Origin: Aphanomyces cochlioides
Taxonomy: Eukaryota > Oomycota > Saprolegniomycetes > Saprolegniales > Verrucalvaceae
Direction: 5' to 3'
DNA: 64,000 nt
NCBI GenBank assembly: GCA_019828595.1
Contig: JAHQRK010000052.1
Coordinates: forward strand, 1-64,000
A program made the position numbers and the translations under genes. The notes beneath the pieces are model-generated. The model saw only the letters and a list, made by a program, of their open reading frames with translations. It was not told where the DNA came from and searched no databases. This document shows, one piece after another, positions 1 to 11,168 of this stretch (the first letter of the stretch is position 1; each line of letters begins with the position of its first letter).

Positions 1-887
1 TTCGCGGTATTTATTAAACATCACATTGTTTAATATCGCGTATTGAACTCGTACATCCAATGCAAGTCGAAACTTATACTGGGTAATACACCTGCTAAGT
101 ATCAATGAAAGATCCTTAAGTGTTTCAATCTACTGCCGTAGGCCCACTATCAACAGTGGTACTCCGTAAAAAAGTAGCACCATCAGTTGCAATAGTGGTA
201 AACCAATGTACGCCACATTGTCCCTTATGGTAAAAAGTTGAACTAATGGGAAAGAGGATTTACTCGTCAAAGTCAATATGAAAATACAGTAAAATATATG
301 TTTCAGCTGTCCCTGGGTGCTGATTAAAATGTCCGGTATTTCGAGCCAAAAAGGCCTACTTCTGAACATTCGCATATTGTGTTGGAATTCGCCTTTCGGA
401 GTCAAGCCTCTGGCCAGGGTATGGCTTAAAGTGGCAGAAAGGGCTCGTCACCCTACTGCACAGTGTGTTGACCGCTTATTCAGCGGCCTTTTCTGCCCAG
501 TGAAGCTATCCTAAGACATGCATCTCACCTTGCATCGTCCCAGAAAAACCCAACTGCCATTCAATCGTCTTTGGCAGGTATGATTTTAAATAGTAGGACA
601 ATATTTTCATTTTGTATGTGGAATGATTATTAATATTATCGACAACTGCCACGTCCAGCATCATGGGTGCATGAACGAACTTGTCTCAAATTACTCTTTT
701 TTTGACTTGGCGTTTGTATGTAAAAATTACTCTTTTTTTGACTTGGCGTTTGTATGTAAAATTGCTCATTTTGTACTTGGATAAAGTATATAAAATTGCT
801 CATTTGTTGACTTGACGTTTGTATGTAAAAATTACTCTCGTACTTAGTCTCGTACTTACGTGTTGCGTTAGAGCCTTAAGTAATAGA
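1..887 (-). mobile_element. Partial Helitron unit, 5' leader only, diverged
   Basis: This is the 5' (minus-strand) leader of a unit whose first base is at 887. The rest lies off the window. Bases ~60-420 differ from the same leader at 2000-2370 by many one-base insertions and deletions, while 420-887 is nearly identical. No ORF of the unit is included. Confidence 0.75.
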
Positions 888-2833
888 CTAGGGTGAGGCC
901 AGGGCTACGCCCCTGGGTGGAGCGTTTTGCTTTGGAAATAACAAAGATTTTATCACACACATGAAACGTTTGAAGCCATACTATGAATTTTGAATTTGAT
1001 TCAGGCCCAGTTTGAAGAATAAGTTAACGCCGAGCATTCTGATTGGCTACTGTTGACTGACGAATATTATTTTTCGTCAGGAGATAAATCATGTCCTGAC
1101 CACAAAACCGTCGACTCGTACAGAAAGAAAAATAAATTATCCAATCAGAGATCATATTATTTTGAAACTAAGGAGACGGCATTTACTTCGCACTCCTTAT
1201 TCACGTCTTTTTCTTATTTTACTTCGAATTGGCCTCCATAGTTTCCCTGTTTTGTTGTGCAGCATAGATCCTTCGATTGCCAACTCTGCGCTCGCGATCT
1301 TCTTGCTCCTGAGCACAATTGTTGTACTCCGCCTTTTTGGATTTGTCGACCTCTTCCGGAGAGCTTGCCGTTTCTTTTCGCGAGCACGATTGTTGTACTG
1401 CGCCTTTTTGGAGTTTTCCATCGCCACCTCTTCGTCGACTTCATGCACGATAGCATGCCGTTTCTTTTTCGCGACCACGATTGTTGTACTCCGCCTTTAG
1501 GAGAGCTTGCCGCTTCTTTTCGCGAGCACGTTTGTTGTACTCCGCCTTGTTGGCCTTTCTCATAGCCGCCTCGTCGTTAATATTGCCCTGATTCAAGGCA
1601 TCGTCATCCACAGCCCAGCCATTAGCTCCAGTTGATGCAGACTCTTGTTCAGTAGTATGCACTTCATTCCGCTCTGCTTGCTTTCCAGGTTCGGAGTTAT
1701 CGATCGCATGGCCTTGATTGTCATTGTCATGACTGCAATTGCCTTTGCCTTTCTTAGAGGCCGAGTAGTTGTTATTTTCTACGTAGAAAACTGCGTCAGA
1801 CAAATGTTCATACAAAAACATCAACACAAAAATGATAATGTGATTGGATCGTAAAAATACTGTGGATATGTGTCCCGCCACTTAAGCTTAACATAATGTG
1901 GTTTGCCAGAAAATACTACTCATTTCTTTCATAAATCGTACAGAATTCGCGGTATTTATTAAACATCACATTGTTTAATATCGCGTATTGAACTCGTACA
2001 TCCAATGAGTTGAAACTTTGATGGGTAATACACCTGCTAAGTATCATGAAACACCCCTGAAGTGTTTCAATCTACTCGCCGTAGGCCCACTATCAACAGT
2101 GGTACTCCGTAAAAAAAGTAGCACCATCAGTTGCAATAGTGGTAACCAATGTTACACATTGTCCCCTTACTGTAAAAAGTTGAACTATGGGGAGAGGATT
2201 TACTCGTCCAAAGTCAATATGAAAATACAGTAAAAACACACGTTTTAGCTGTCCCTGGCTGCTCTATGAAAATGTCCGGTATTTCGAGCCAAAAAGGCCC
2301 TACTTCGTAACATTCGCATATCGCGTCGGAATTCGCCTTTCGGAGTCCAAGCCTCTGGCCAGGGTATGGCTTAAAGTGGCAGAAAGGGCTCGTCACCCTA
2401 CTGCACAGTGTGTTGACCGCTTATTCAGCGGCCTTTTCTGCCCGAGTGAAGCTATCCTAAGACATGCATCTCACCTTGCATCGTCCCAGAAAAACCCAAC
2501 TGCCATTCAATCGTCTTTGGCAGGTATGATTTTAAATAGTAGGACAATATTTTCATTTTGTATGTGGAATGATTATTAATATTATCGACAACTGCCACGT
2601 CCAGCATCATGGGTGCATGAACGAACTTGTCTCAAATTACTCTTTTTTTGACTTGGCGTTTGTATGTAAAAATTACTCTTTTTTTGACTTGGCGTTTGTA
2701 TGTAAAATTGCTCATTTTGTACTTGGATAAAGTATATAAAATTGCTCATTTGTTGACTTGACGTTTGTATGTAAAAATTACTCTCGTACTTAGTCTCGTA
2801 CTTACGTGTTGCGTTAGAGCCTTAAGTAATAGA
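888..2833 (-). mobile_element. Non-autonomous Helitron unit 1 (left array)
   Basis: A complete unit with its 5' TC at 2833, 3' hairpin at 899-916 and CTAG at 888-891. It carries the same short basic ORF as its neighbours, but the frame is broken. It has no Rep or helicase domain, so it would need a full element for mobility. Confidence 0.85.
1197..1821 (-). pseudogene. Frameshifted copy of the short Helitron N-terminal ORF
   Basis: The same gene as the intact 200-codon ORFs in the neighbouring units. Relative to the copy at 3169-3771 there is an extra T in the run near 1464-1469, a lost G near 1357-1358 and an extra T near 1210, so the frame breaks into two pieces. The basic KAEYNNRAREKKRQA-type repeats remain recognisable in both pieces. 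All changes are in homopolymers, so they may be consensus errors. Confidence 0.65.
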
Positions 2834-4786
2834 CTAGGGTGAGGCCAGGGCTACGCCCCTGGGTGGAGCGTTTTGCTTTGGAAATAACAAAGATTTTATC
2901 ACACACATGAAACGTTTGAAGCCATACTATGAATTTTGAATTTGATTCAGGCCCAGTTCGAAGTAAAAAAATAAGTTAACGCCGAGCATTCTGATTGGCT
3001 ACTGTTGACTGACGAATATTATTTTTCGTCAGGAGATAAATCATGTCCTGACCACAAAACCGTCGACTCGTACAGAAAGAAAAATAAATTATCCAATCAG
3101 AGATCATATTATTTTGAAACTAAGGAGACGGCATTTACTTCGCACTCCTTATTCACGTCTTTCTTATTTTACTTCGAATTGGCCTCCATAGTTTCCCTGT
3201 TTTGTTGTGCAGCATAGATCCTTCGATTGCCAACTCTGCGCTCGCGATCTTCTTGCTCCTGAGCACAATTGTTGTACTCCGCCTTTTTGGATTTGTCGAC
3301 CTCTTCCGGGAGAGCTTGCCGTTTCTTTTCGCGAGCACGATTGTTGTACTGCGCCTTTTTGGAGTTTTCCATCGCCACCTCTTCGTCGACTTCATGCACG
3401 ATAGCATGCCGTTTCTTTTCGCGACCACGATTGTTGTACTCCGCCTTTAGGAGAGCTTGCCGCTTCTTTTCGCGAGCACGTTTGTTGTACTCCGCCTTGT
3501 TGGCCTTTCTCATAGCCGCCTCGTCGTTAATATTGCCCTGATTCAAGGCATCGTCATCCACAGCCCAGCCATTAGCTCCAGTTGATGCAGACTCTTGTTC
3601 AGTAGTATGCACTTCATTCCGCTCTGCTTGCTTTCCAGGTTCGGAGTTATCGATCGCATGGCCTTGATTGTCATTGTCATGACTGCAATTGCCTTTGCCT
3701 TTCTTAGAGGCCGAGTAGTTGTTATTTTCTACGTAGAAAACTGCGTCAGACAAATGTTCATACAAAAACATCAACACAAAAATGATAATGTGATTGGATC
3801 GTAAAAATACTGTGGATATGTGTCCCGCCACTTAAGCTTAACATAATGTGGTTTGCCAGAAAATACTACTCATTTCTTTCATAAATCGTACAGAATTCGC
3901 GGTATTTATTAAACATCACATTGTTTAATATCGCGTATTGAACTCGTACATCCAATGAGTTGAAACTTTGATACTGGGTAATACACCTGCTAAGTATCAT
4001 GAAACACCCCTGAAGTGTTTCAATCTACTCGCCGTAGGCCCACTATCAACAGTGGTACTCCGTAAAAAAAGTAGCACCATCAGTTGCAATAGTGGTAACC
4101 AATGTTACACATTGTCCCCTTACTGTAAAAAGTTGAACTATGGGGAGAGGATTTACTCGTCCAAAGTCAATATGAAAATACAGTAAAAACACACGTTTTA
4201 GCTGTCCCTGGCTGCTCTATGAAAATGTCCGGTATTTCGAGCCAAAAAGGCCCTACTTCGTAACATTCGCATATCGCGTCGGAATTCGCCTTTCGGAGTC
4301 CAAGCCTCTGGCCAGGGTATGGCTTAAAGTGGCAGAAAGGGCTCGTCACCCTACTGCACAGTGTGTTGACCGCTTATTCAGCGGCCTTTTCTGCCCGAGT
4401 GAAGCTATCCTAAGACATGCATCTCACCTTGCATCGTCCCAGAAAAACCCAACTGCCATTCAATCGTCTTTGGCAGGTATGATTTTAAATAGTAGGACAA
4501 TATTTTCATTTTGTATGTGGAATGATTATTAATATTATCGACAACTGCCACGTCCAGCATCATGGGTGCATGAACGAACTTGTCTCAAATTACTCTTTTT
4601 TTGACTTGGCGTTTGTATGTAAAAATTACTCTTTTTTTGACTTGGCGTTTGTATGTAAAATTGCTCATTTTGTACTTGGATAAAGTATATAAAATTGCTC
4701 ATTTGTTGACTTGACGTTTGTATGTAAAAATTACTCTCGTACTTAGTCTCGTACTTACGTGTTGCGTTAGAGCCTTAAGTAATAGA
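2834..4786 (-). mobile_element. Non-autonomous Helitron unit 2 (left array)
   Basis: A complete 1953-bp unit. It has the 5' TC at 4786 and the CTAG terminus at 2834-2837, with the hairpin just inside it. It contains the intact basic ORF at 3169-3771. Confidence 0.85.
3169..3771 (-). CDS. Short basic Helitron-derived protein (200 aa)
   Basis: The N-terminal part of the Rep ORF of the long Helitron at 15752-20345, shortened and ending in its own stop. From the ATG it has an acidic/polar segment, then four basic repeats of the type KAEYNNRAREKKRQA separated by acidic spacers, then a short tail. It lacks the Cys cluster, the HUH Rep motif and any helicase. An upstream in-frame GTG would add 20 residues, but ATG is the likelier eukaryotic start. 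The repeats are predicted to be helical and lysine/arginine-rich; nucleic-acid binding is inference only. The frame is open in four of five complete left units, which may only reflect recent amplification. Confidence 0.5.
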   Translation of the reverse strand: MFLYEHLSDAVFYVENNNYSASKKGKGNCSHDNDNQGHAIDNSEPGKQAERNEVHTTEQESASTGANGWAVDDDALNQGNINDEAAMRKANKAEYNKRAREKKRQALLKAEYNNRGREKKRHAIVHEVDEEVAMENSKKAQYNNRAREKKRQALPEEVDKSKKAEYNNCAQEQEDRERRVGNRRIYAAQQNRETMEANSK

Positions 4787-6738
4787 CTAGGGTGAGGCCA
4801 GGGCTACGCCCCTGGGTGGAGCGTTTTGCTTTGGAAATAACAAAGATTTTATCACACACATGAAACGTTTGAAGCCATACTATGAATTTTGAATTTGATT
4901 CAGGCCCAGTTCGAAGTAAAAAATAAGTTAACGCCGAGCATTCTGATTGGCTACTGTTGACTGACGAATATTATTTTTCGTCAGGAGATAAATCATGTCC
5001 TGACCACAAAACCGTCGACTCGTACAGAAAGAAAAATAAATTATCCAATCAGAGATCATATTATTTTGAAACTAAGGAGACGGCATTTACTTCGCACTCC
5101 TTATTCACGTCTTTCTTATTTTACTTCGAATTGGCCTCCATAGTTTCCCTGTTTTGTTGTGCAGCATAGATCCTTCGATTGCCAACTCTGCGCTCGCGAT
5201 CTTCTTGCTCCTGAGCACAATTGTTGTACTCCGCCTTTTTGGATTTGTCGACCTCTTCCGGGAGAGCTTGCCGTTTCTTTTCGCGAGCACGATTGTTGTA
5301 CTGCGCCTTTTTGGAGTTTTCCATCGCCACCTCTTCGTCGACTTCATGCACGATAGCATGCCGTTTCTTTTCGCGACCACGATTGTTGTACTCCGCCTTT
5401 AGGAGAGCTTGCCGCTTCTTTTCGCGAGCACGTTTGTTGTACTCCGCCTTGTTGGCCTTTCTCATAGCCGCCTCGTCGTTAATATTGCCCTGATTCAAGG
5501 CATCGTCATCCACAGCCCAGCCATTAGCTCCAGTTGATGCAGACTCTTGTTCGGTAGTATGCACTTCATTCCGCTCTGCTTGCTTTCCAGGTTCGGAGTT
5601 ATCGATCGCATGGCCTTGATTGTCATTGTCATGACTGCAATTGCCTTTGCCTTTCTTAGAGGCCGAGTAGTTGTTATTTTCTACGTAGAAAACTGCGTCA
5701 GACAAATGTTCATACAAAAACATCAACACAAAAATGATAATGTGATTGGATCGTAAAAATACTGTGGATATGTGTCCCGCCACTTAAGCTTAACATAATG
5801 TGGTTTGCCAGAAAATACTACTCATTTCTTTCATAAATCGTACAGAATTCGCGGTATTTATTAAACATCACATTGTTTAATATCGCGTATTGAACTCGTA
5901 CATCCAATGAGTTGAAACTTTGATACTGGGTAATACACCTGCTAAGTATCATGAAACACCCCTGAAGTGTTTCAATCTACTCGCCGTAGGCCCACTATCA
6001 ACAGTGGTACTCCGTAAAAAAAGTAGCACCATCAGTTGCAATAGTGGTAACCAATGTTACACATTGTCCCCTTACTGTAAAAAGTTGAACTATGGGGAGA
6101 GGATTTACTCGTCCAAAGTCAATATGAAAATACAGTAAAAACACACGTTTTAGCTGTCCCTGGCTGCTCTATGAAAATGTCCGGTATTTCGAGCCAAAAA
6201 GGCCCTACTTCGTAACATTCGCATATCGCGTCGGAATTCGCCTTTCGGAGTCCAAGCCTCTGGCCAGGGTATGGCTTAAAGTGGCAGAAAGGGCTCGTCA
6301 CCCTACTGCACAGTGTGTTGACCGCTTATTCAGCGGCCTTTTCTGCCCGAGTGAAGCTATCCTAAGACATGCATCTCACCTTGCATCGTCCCAGAAAAAC
6401 CCAACTGCCATTCAATCGTCTTTGGCAGGTATGATTTTAAATAGTAGGACAATATTTTCATTTTGTATGTGGAATGATTATTAATATTATCGACAACTGC
6501 CACGTCCAGCATCATGGGTGCATGAACGAACTTGTCTCAAATTACTCTTTTTTTGACTTGGCGTTTGTATGTAAAAATTACTCTTTTTTTGACTTGGCGT
6601 TTGTATGTAAAATTGCTCATTTTGTACTTGGATAAAGTATATAAAATTGCTCATTTGTTGACTTGACGTTTGTATGTAAAAATTACTCTCGTACTTAGTC
6701 TCGTACTTACGTGTTGCGTTAGAGCCTTAAGTAATAGA
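4787..6738 (-). mobile_element. Non-autonomous Helitron unit 3 (left array)
   Basis: A complete 1952-bp unit with the same termini as unit 2 and an intact basic ORF at 5121-5723. Confidence 0.85.
5121..5723 (-). CDS. Short basic Helitron-derived protein (200 aa), copy
   Basis: The protein is identical to the copy at 3169-3771, with four KAEYNNRAREKKRQA-type repeats and no catalytic domain. One silent third-position change near 5553 separates this and later copies from the one before. Confidence 0.5.
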   Translation of the reverse strand: MFLYEHLSDAVFYVENNNYSASKKGKGNCSHDNDNQGHAIDNSEPGKQAERNEVHTTEQESASTGANGWAVDDDALNQGNINDEAAMRKANKAEYNKRAREKKRQALLKAEYNNRGREKKRHAIVHEVDEEVAMENSKKAQYNNRAREKKRQALPEEVDKSKKAEYNNCAQEQEDRERRVGNRRIYAAQQNRETMEANSK

Positions 6739-8690
6739 CTAGGGTGAGGCCAGGGCTACGCCCCTGGGTGGAGCGTTTTGCTTTGGAAATAACAAAGATT
6801 TTATCACACACATGAAACGTTTGAAGCCATACTATGAATTTTGAATTTGATTCAGGCCCAGTTCGAAGTAAAAAAATAAGTTAACGCCGAGCATTCTGAT
6901 TGGCTACTGTTGACTGACGAATATTATTTTTCGTCAGGAGATAAATCATGTCCTGACCACAAAACCGTCGACTCGTACAGAAAGAAAAATAAATTATCCA
7001 ATCAGAGATCATATTATTTTGAAACTAAGGAGACGGCATTTACTTCGCACTCCTTATTCACGTCTTTCTTATTTTACTTCGAATTGGCCTCCATAGTTTC
7101 CCTGTTTTGTTGTGCAGCATAGATCCTTCGATTGCCAACTCTGCGCTCGCGATCTTCTTGCTCCTGAGCACAATTGTTGTACTCCGCCTTTTTGGATTTG
7201 TCGACCTCTTCCGGGAGAGCTTGCCGTTTCTTTTCGCGAGCACGATTGTTGTACTGCGCCTTTTTGGAGTTTTCCATCGCCACCTCTTCGTCGACTTCAT
7301 GCACGATAGCATGCCGTTTCTTTTCGCGACCACGATTGTTGTACTCCGCCTTTAGGAGAGCTTGCCGCTTCTTTTCGCGAGCACGTTTGTTGTACTCCGC
7401 CTTGTTGGCCTTTCTCATAGCCGCCTCGTCGTTAATATTGCCCTGATTCAAGGCATCGTCATCCACAGCCCAGCCATTAGCTCCAGTTGATGCAGACTCT
7501 TGTTCGGTAGTATGCACTTCATTCCGCTCTGCTTGCTTTCCAGGTTCGGAGTTATCGATCGCATGGCCTTGATTGTCATTGTCATGACTGCAATTGCCTT
7601 TGCCTTTCTTAGAGGCCGAGTAGTTGTTATTTTCTACGTAGAAAACTGCGTCAGACAAATGTTCATACAAAAACATCAACACAAAAATGATAATGTGATT
7701 GGATCGTAAAAATACTGTGGATATGTGTCCCGCCACTTAAGCTTAACATAATGTGGTTTGCCAGAAAATACTACTCATTTCTTTCATAAATCGTACAGAA
7801 TTCGCGGTATTTATTAAACATCACATTGTTTAATATCGCGTATTGAACTCGTACATCCAATGAGTTGAAACTTTGATACTGGGTAATACACCTGCTAAGT
7901 ATCATGAAACACCCCTGAAGTGTTTCAATCTACTCGCCGTAGGCCCACTATCAACAGTGGTACTCCGTAAAAAAAGTAGCACCATCAGTTGCAATAGTGG
8001 TAACCAATGTTACACATTGTCCCCTTACTGTAAAAAGTTGAACTATGGGGAGAGGATTTACTCGTCCAAAGTCAATATGAAAATACAGTAAAAACACACG
8101 TTTTAGCTGTCCCTGGCTGCTCTATGAAAATGTCCGGTATTTCGAGCCAAAAAGGCCCTACTTCGTAACATTCGCATATCGCGTCGGAATTCGCCTTTCG
8201 GAGTCCAAGCCTCTGGCCAGGGTATGGCTTAAAGTGGCAGAAAGGGCTCGTCACCCTACTGCACAGTGTGTTGACCGCTTATTCAGCGGCCTTTTCTGCC
8301 CGAGTGAAGCTATCCTAAGACATGCATCTCACCTTGCATCGTCCCAGAAAAACCCAACTGCCATTCAATCGTCTTTGGCAGGTATGATTTTAAATAGTAG
8401 GACAATATTTTCATTTTGTATGTGGAATGATTATTAATATTATCGACAACTGCCACGTCCAGCATCATGGGTGCATGAACGAACTTGTCTCAAATTACTC
8501 TTTTTTTGACTTGGCGTTTGTATGTAAAAATTACTCTTTTTTTACTTGGCGTTCGTATGTAAAATTGCTCATTTTGTACTTGGATAAAGTATATAAAATT
8601 GCTCATTTGTTGACTTGACGTTTGTATGTAAAAATTACTCTCGTACTTAGTCTCGTACTTACGTGTTGCGTTAGAGCCTTAAGTAATAGA
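6739..8690 (-). mobile_element. Non-autonomous Helitron unit 4 (left array)
   Basis: A complete 1952-bp unit with the same termini and an intact ORF at 7074-7676. In its 5' subterminal minisatellite (8500-8560) one repeat has lost a TG and carries a T-to-C change. Confidence 0.85.
7074..7676 (-). CDS. Short basic Helitron-derived protein (200 aa), copy
   Basis: The same translation as the copy at 3169-3771. Confidence 0.5.
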   Translation of the reverse strand: MFLYEHLSDAVFYVENNNYSASKKGKGNCSHDNDNQGHAIDNSEPGKQAERNEVHTTEQESASTGANGWAVDDDALNQGNINDEAAMRKANKAEYNKRAREKKRQALLKAEYNNRGREKKRHAIVHEVDEEVAMENSKKAQYNNRAREKKRQALPEEVDKSKKAEYNNCAQEQEDRERRVGNRRIYAAQQNRETMEANSK

Positions 8691-10643
8691 CTAGGGTGAG
8701 GCCAGGGCTACGCCCCTGGGTGGAGCGTTTTGCTTTGGAAATAACAAAGATTTTATCACACACATGAAACGTTTGAAGCCATACTATGAATTTTGAATTT
8801 GATTCAGGCCCAGTTCGAAGTAAAAAAATAAGTTAACGCCGAGCATTCTGATTGGCTACTGTTGACTGACGAATATTATTTTTCGTCAGGAGATAAATCA
8901 TGTCCTGACCACAAAACCGTCGACTCGTACAGAAAGAAAAATAAATTATCCAATCAGAGATCATATTATTTTGAAACTAAGGAGACGGCATTTACTTCGC
9001 ACTCCTTATTCACGTCTTTCTTATTTTACTTCGAATTGGCCTCCATAGTTTCCCTGTTTTGTTGTGCAGCATAGATCCTTCGATTGCCAACTCTGCGCTC
9101 GCGATCTTCTTGCTCCTGAGCACAATTGTTGTACTCCGCCTTTTTGGATTTGTCGACCTCTTCCGGGAGAGCTTGCCGTTTCTTTTCGCGAGCACGATTG
9201 TTGTACTGCGCCTTTTTGGAGTTTTCCATCGCCACCTCTTCGTCGACTTCATGCACGATAGCATGCCGTTTCTTTTCGCGACCACGATTGTTGTACTCCG
9301 CCTTTAGGAGAGCTTGCCGCTTCTTTTCGCGAGCACGTTTGTTGTACTCCGCCTTGTTGGCCTTTCTCATAGCCGCCTCGTCGTTAATATTGCCCTGATT
9401 CAAGGCATCGTCATCCACAGCCCAGCCATTAGCTCCAGTTGATGCAGACTCTTGTTCGGTAGTATGCACTTCATTCCGCTCTGCTTGCTTTCCAGGTTCG
9501 GAGTTATCGATCGCATGGCCTTGATTGTCATTGTCATGACTGCAATTGCCTTTGCCTTTCTTAGAGGCCGAGTAGTTGTTATTTTCTACGTAGAAAACTG
9601 CGTCAGACAAATGTTCATACAAAAACATCAACACAAAAATGATAATGTGATTGGATCGTAAAAATACTGTGGATATGTGTCCCGCCACTTAAGCTTAACA
9701 TAATGTGGTTTGCCAGAAAATACTACTCATTTCTTTCATAAATCGTACAGAATTCGCGGTATTTATTAAACATCACATTGTTTAATATCGCGTATTGAAC
9801 TCGTACATCCAATGAGTTGAAACTTTGATACTGGGTAATACACCTGCTAAGTATCATGAAACACCCCTGAAGTGTTTCAATCTACTCGCCGTAGGCCCAC
9901 TATCAACAGTGGTACTCCGTAAAAAAAGTAGCACCATCAGTTGCAATAGTGGTAACCAATGTTACACATTGTCCCCTTACTGTAAAAAGTTGAACTATGG
10001 GGAGAGGATTTACTCGTCCAAAGTCAATATGAAAATACAGTAAAAACACACGTTTTAGCTGTCCCTGGCTGCTCTATGAAAATGTCCGGTATTTCGAGCC
10101 AAAAAGGCCCTACTTCGTAACATTCGCATATCGCGTCGGAATTCGCCTTTCGGAGTCCAAGCCTCTGGCCAGGGTATGGCTTAAAGTGGCAGAAAGGGCT
10201 CGTCACCCTACTGCACAGTGTGTTGACCGCTTATTCAGCGGCCTTTTCTGCCCGAGTGAAGCTATCCTAAGACATGCATCTCACCTTGCATCGTCCCAGA
10301 AAAACCCAACTGCCATTCAATCGTCTTTGGCAGGTATGATTTTAAATAGTAGGACAATATTTTCATTTTGTATGTGGAATGATTATTAATATTATCGACA
10401 ACTGCCACGTCCAGCATCATGGGTGCATGAACGAACTTGTCTCAAATTACTCTTTTTTTGACTTGGCGTTTGTATGTAAAAATTACTCTTTTTTTTACTT
10501 GGCGTTTGTATGTAAAATTGCTCATTTTGTACTTGGATAAAGTATATAAAATTGCTCATTTGTTGACTTGACGTTTGTATGTAAAAATTACTCTCGTACT
10601 TAGTCTCGTACTTACGTGTTGCGTTAGAGCCTTAAGTAATAGA
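8691..10643 (-). mobile_element. Non-autonomous Helitron unit 5 (left array)
   Basis: A complete 1953-bp unit with the same termini and an intact ORF at 9026-9628. Confidence 0.85.
9026..9628 (-). CDS. Short basic Helitron-derived protein (200 aa), copy
   Basis: The same translation as the copy at 3169-3771. Confidence 0.5.
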   Translation of the reverse strand: MFLYEHLSDAVFYVENNNYSASKKGKGNCSHDNDNQGHAIDNSEPGKQAERNEVHTTEQESASTGANGWAVDDDALNQGNINDEAAMRKANKAEYNKRAREKKRQALLKAEYNNRGREKKRHAIVHEVDEEVAMENSKKAQYNNRAREKKRQALPEEVDKSKKAEYNNCAQEQEDRERRVGNRRIYAAQQNRETMEANSK

Positions 10644-11021
10644 CTAGGGTGAGGCCAGGGCTACGCCCCTGGGTGGAGCGTTTTGCTTTGGAAATAACAA
10701 AGATTTTATCACACACATGAAACGTTTGAAGCCATACTATGAATTTTGAATTTGATTCAGGCCCAGTTCGAAGTAAAAAAATAAGTTAACGCCGAGCATT
10801 CTGATTGGCTACTGTTGACTGACGAATATTATTTTTCGTCAGGAGATAAATCATGTCCTGACCACAAAACCGTCGACTCGTACAGAAAGAAAAATAAATT
10901 ATCCAATCAGAGATCATATTATTTTGAAACTAAGGAGACGGCATTTACTTCGCACTCCTTATTCACGTCTTTCTTATTTTACTTCGAATTGGCCTCCATA
11001 GTTTCCCTGTTTTGTTGTGCA
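10644..11021 (-). mobile_element. Partial Helitron unit, 3' end only
   Basis: It keeps the 3' CTAG terminus at 10644-10647, the hairpin and the 3' non-coding region up to the last codons of the basic ORF. At 11021 it joins unrelated DNA; the shared bases at the break are GCA. Confidence 0.8.
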
Positions 11022-11168
11022 AAAATGCCAGTTCTTGCACAGATAACACGAACGACTTATCAGTGATAATACAGACGCTCGAGGTACCCAGTCCTATTCA
11101 CGGCGCATTTGACGGCAAGACAATGATGACCATGCGCTTAGATGATGCTCAAGGCGACTATGCGCTTC
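11022..11168. other. Unidentified segment at the centre of the inverted array
   Basis: About 147 bp with no match elsewhere in the window, between the end of the left array and a Helitron Rep fragment. A plus-strand frame is open across it, but the stretch is too short to classify. It could be captured host or transposon sequence. Confidence 0.5.

Larger units (their letters stand above)
1..11021 (-). repeat. Left Helitron tandem array, ~1.95-kb units, head to tail
   Basis: Five complete units and two partial ones follow each other with boundaries at 887/888, 2833/2834, 4786/4787, 6738/6739, 8690/8691 and 10643/10644. Unit lengths are 1946, 1953, 1952, 1952 and 1953 bp. Read on the minus strand, each unit starts TCTATTACTTAAGG and ends with a 6-bp-stem hairpin followed seven bases later by CTAG, the hallmarks of Helitron ends (5' TC, 3' hairpin plus CTRR). 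The 3' CTAG touches the next 5' TC directly. Internal units are nearly identical. The outermost copy (1-887) differs by many single-base indels, mostly in its first ~400 bases. Confidence 0.85.

Noticed and set aside
3169..3541. Plus-strand frames rich in Cys/Phe/Arg across the Helitron ORF
   Set aside because: They are antisense shadows of the basic repeats (RAREKKR codons read backwards give repeated FFSRARLLYC strings).
1..11021. CRISPR array or bacterial tandem repeat
   Set aside because: Units are ~1.95 kb with Helitron ends and ORFs; there is no short repeat/spacer pattern, and all mobile genes are eukaryotic types.
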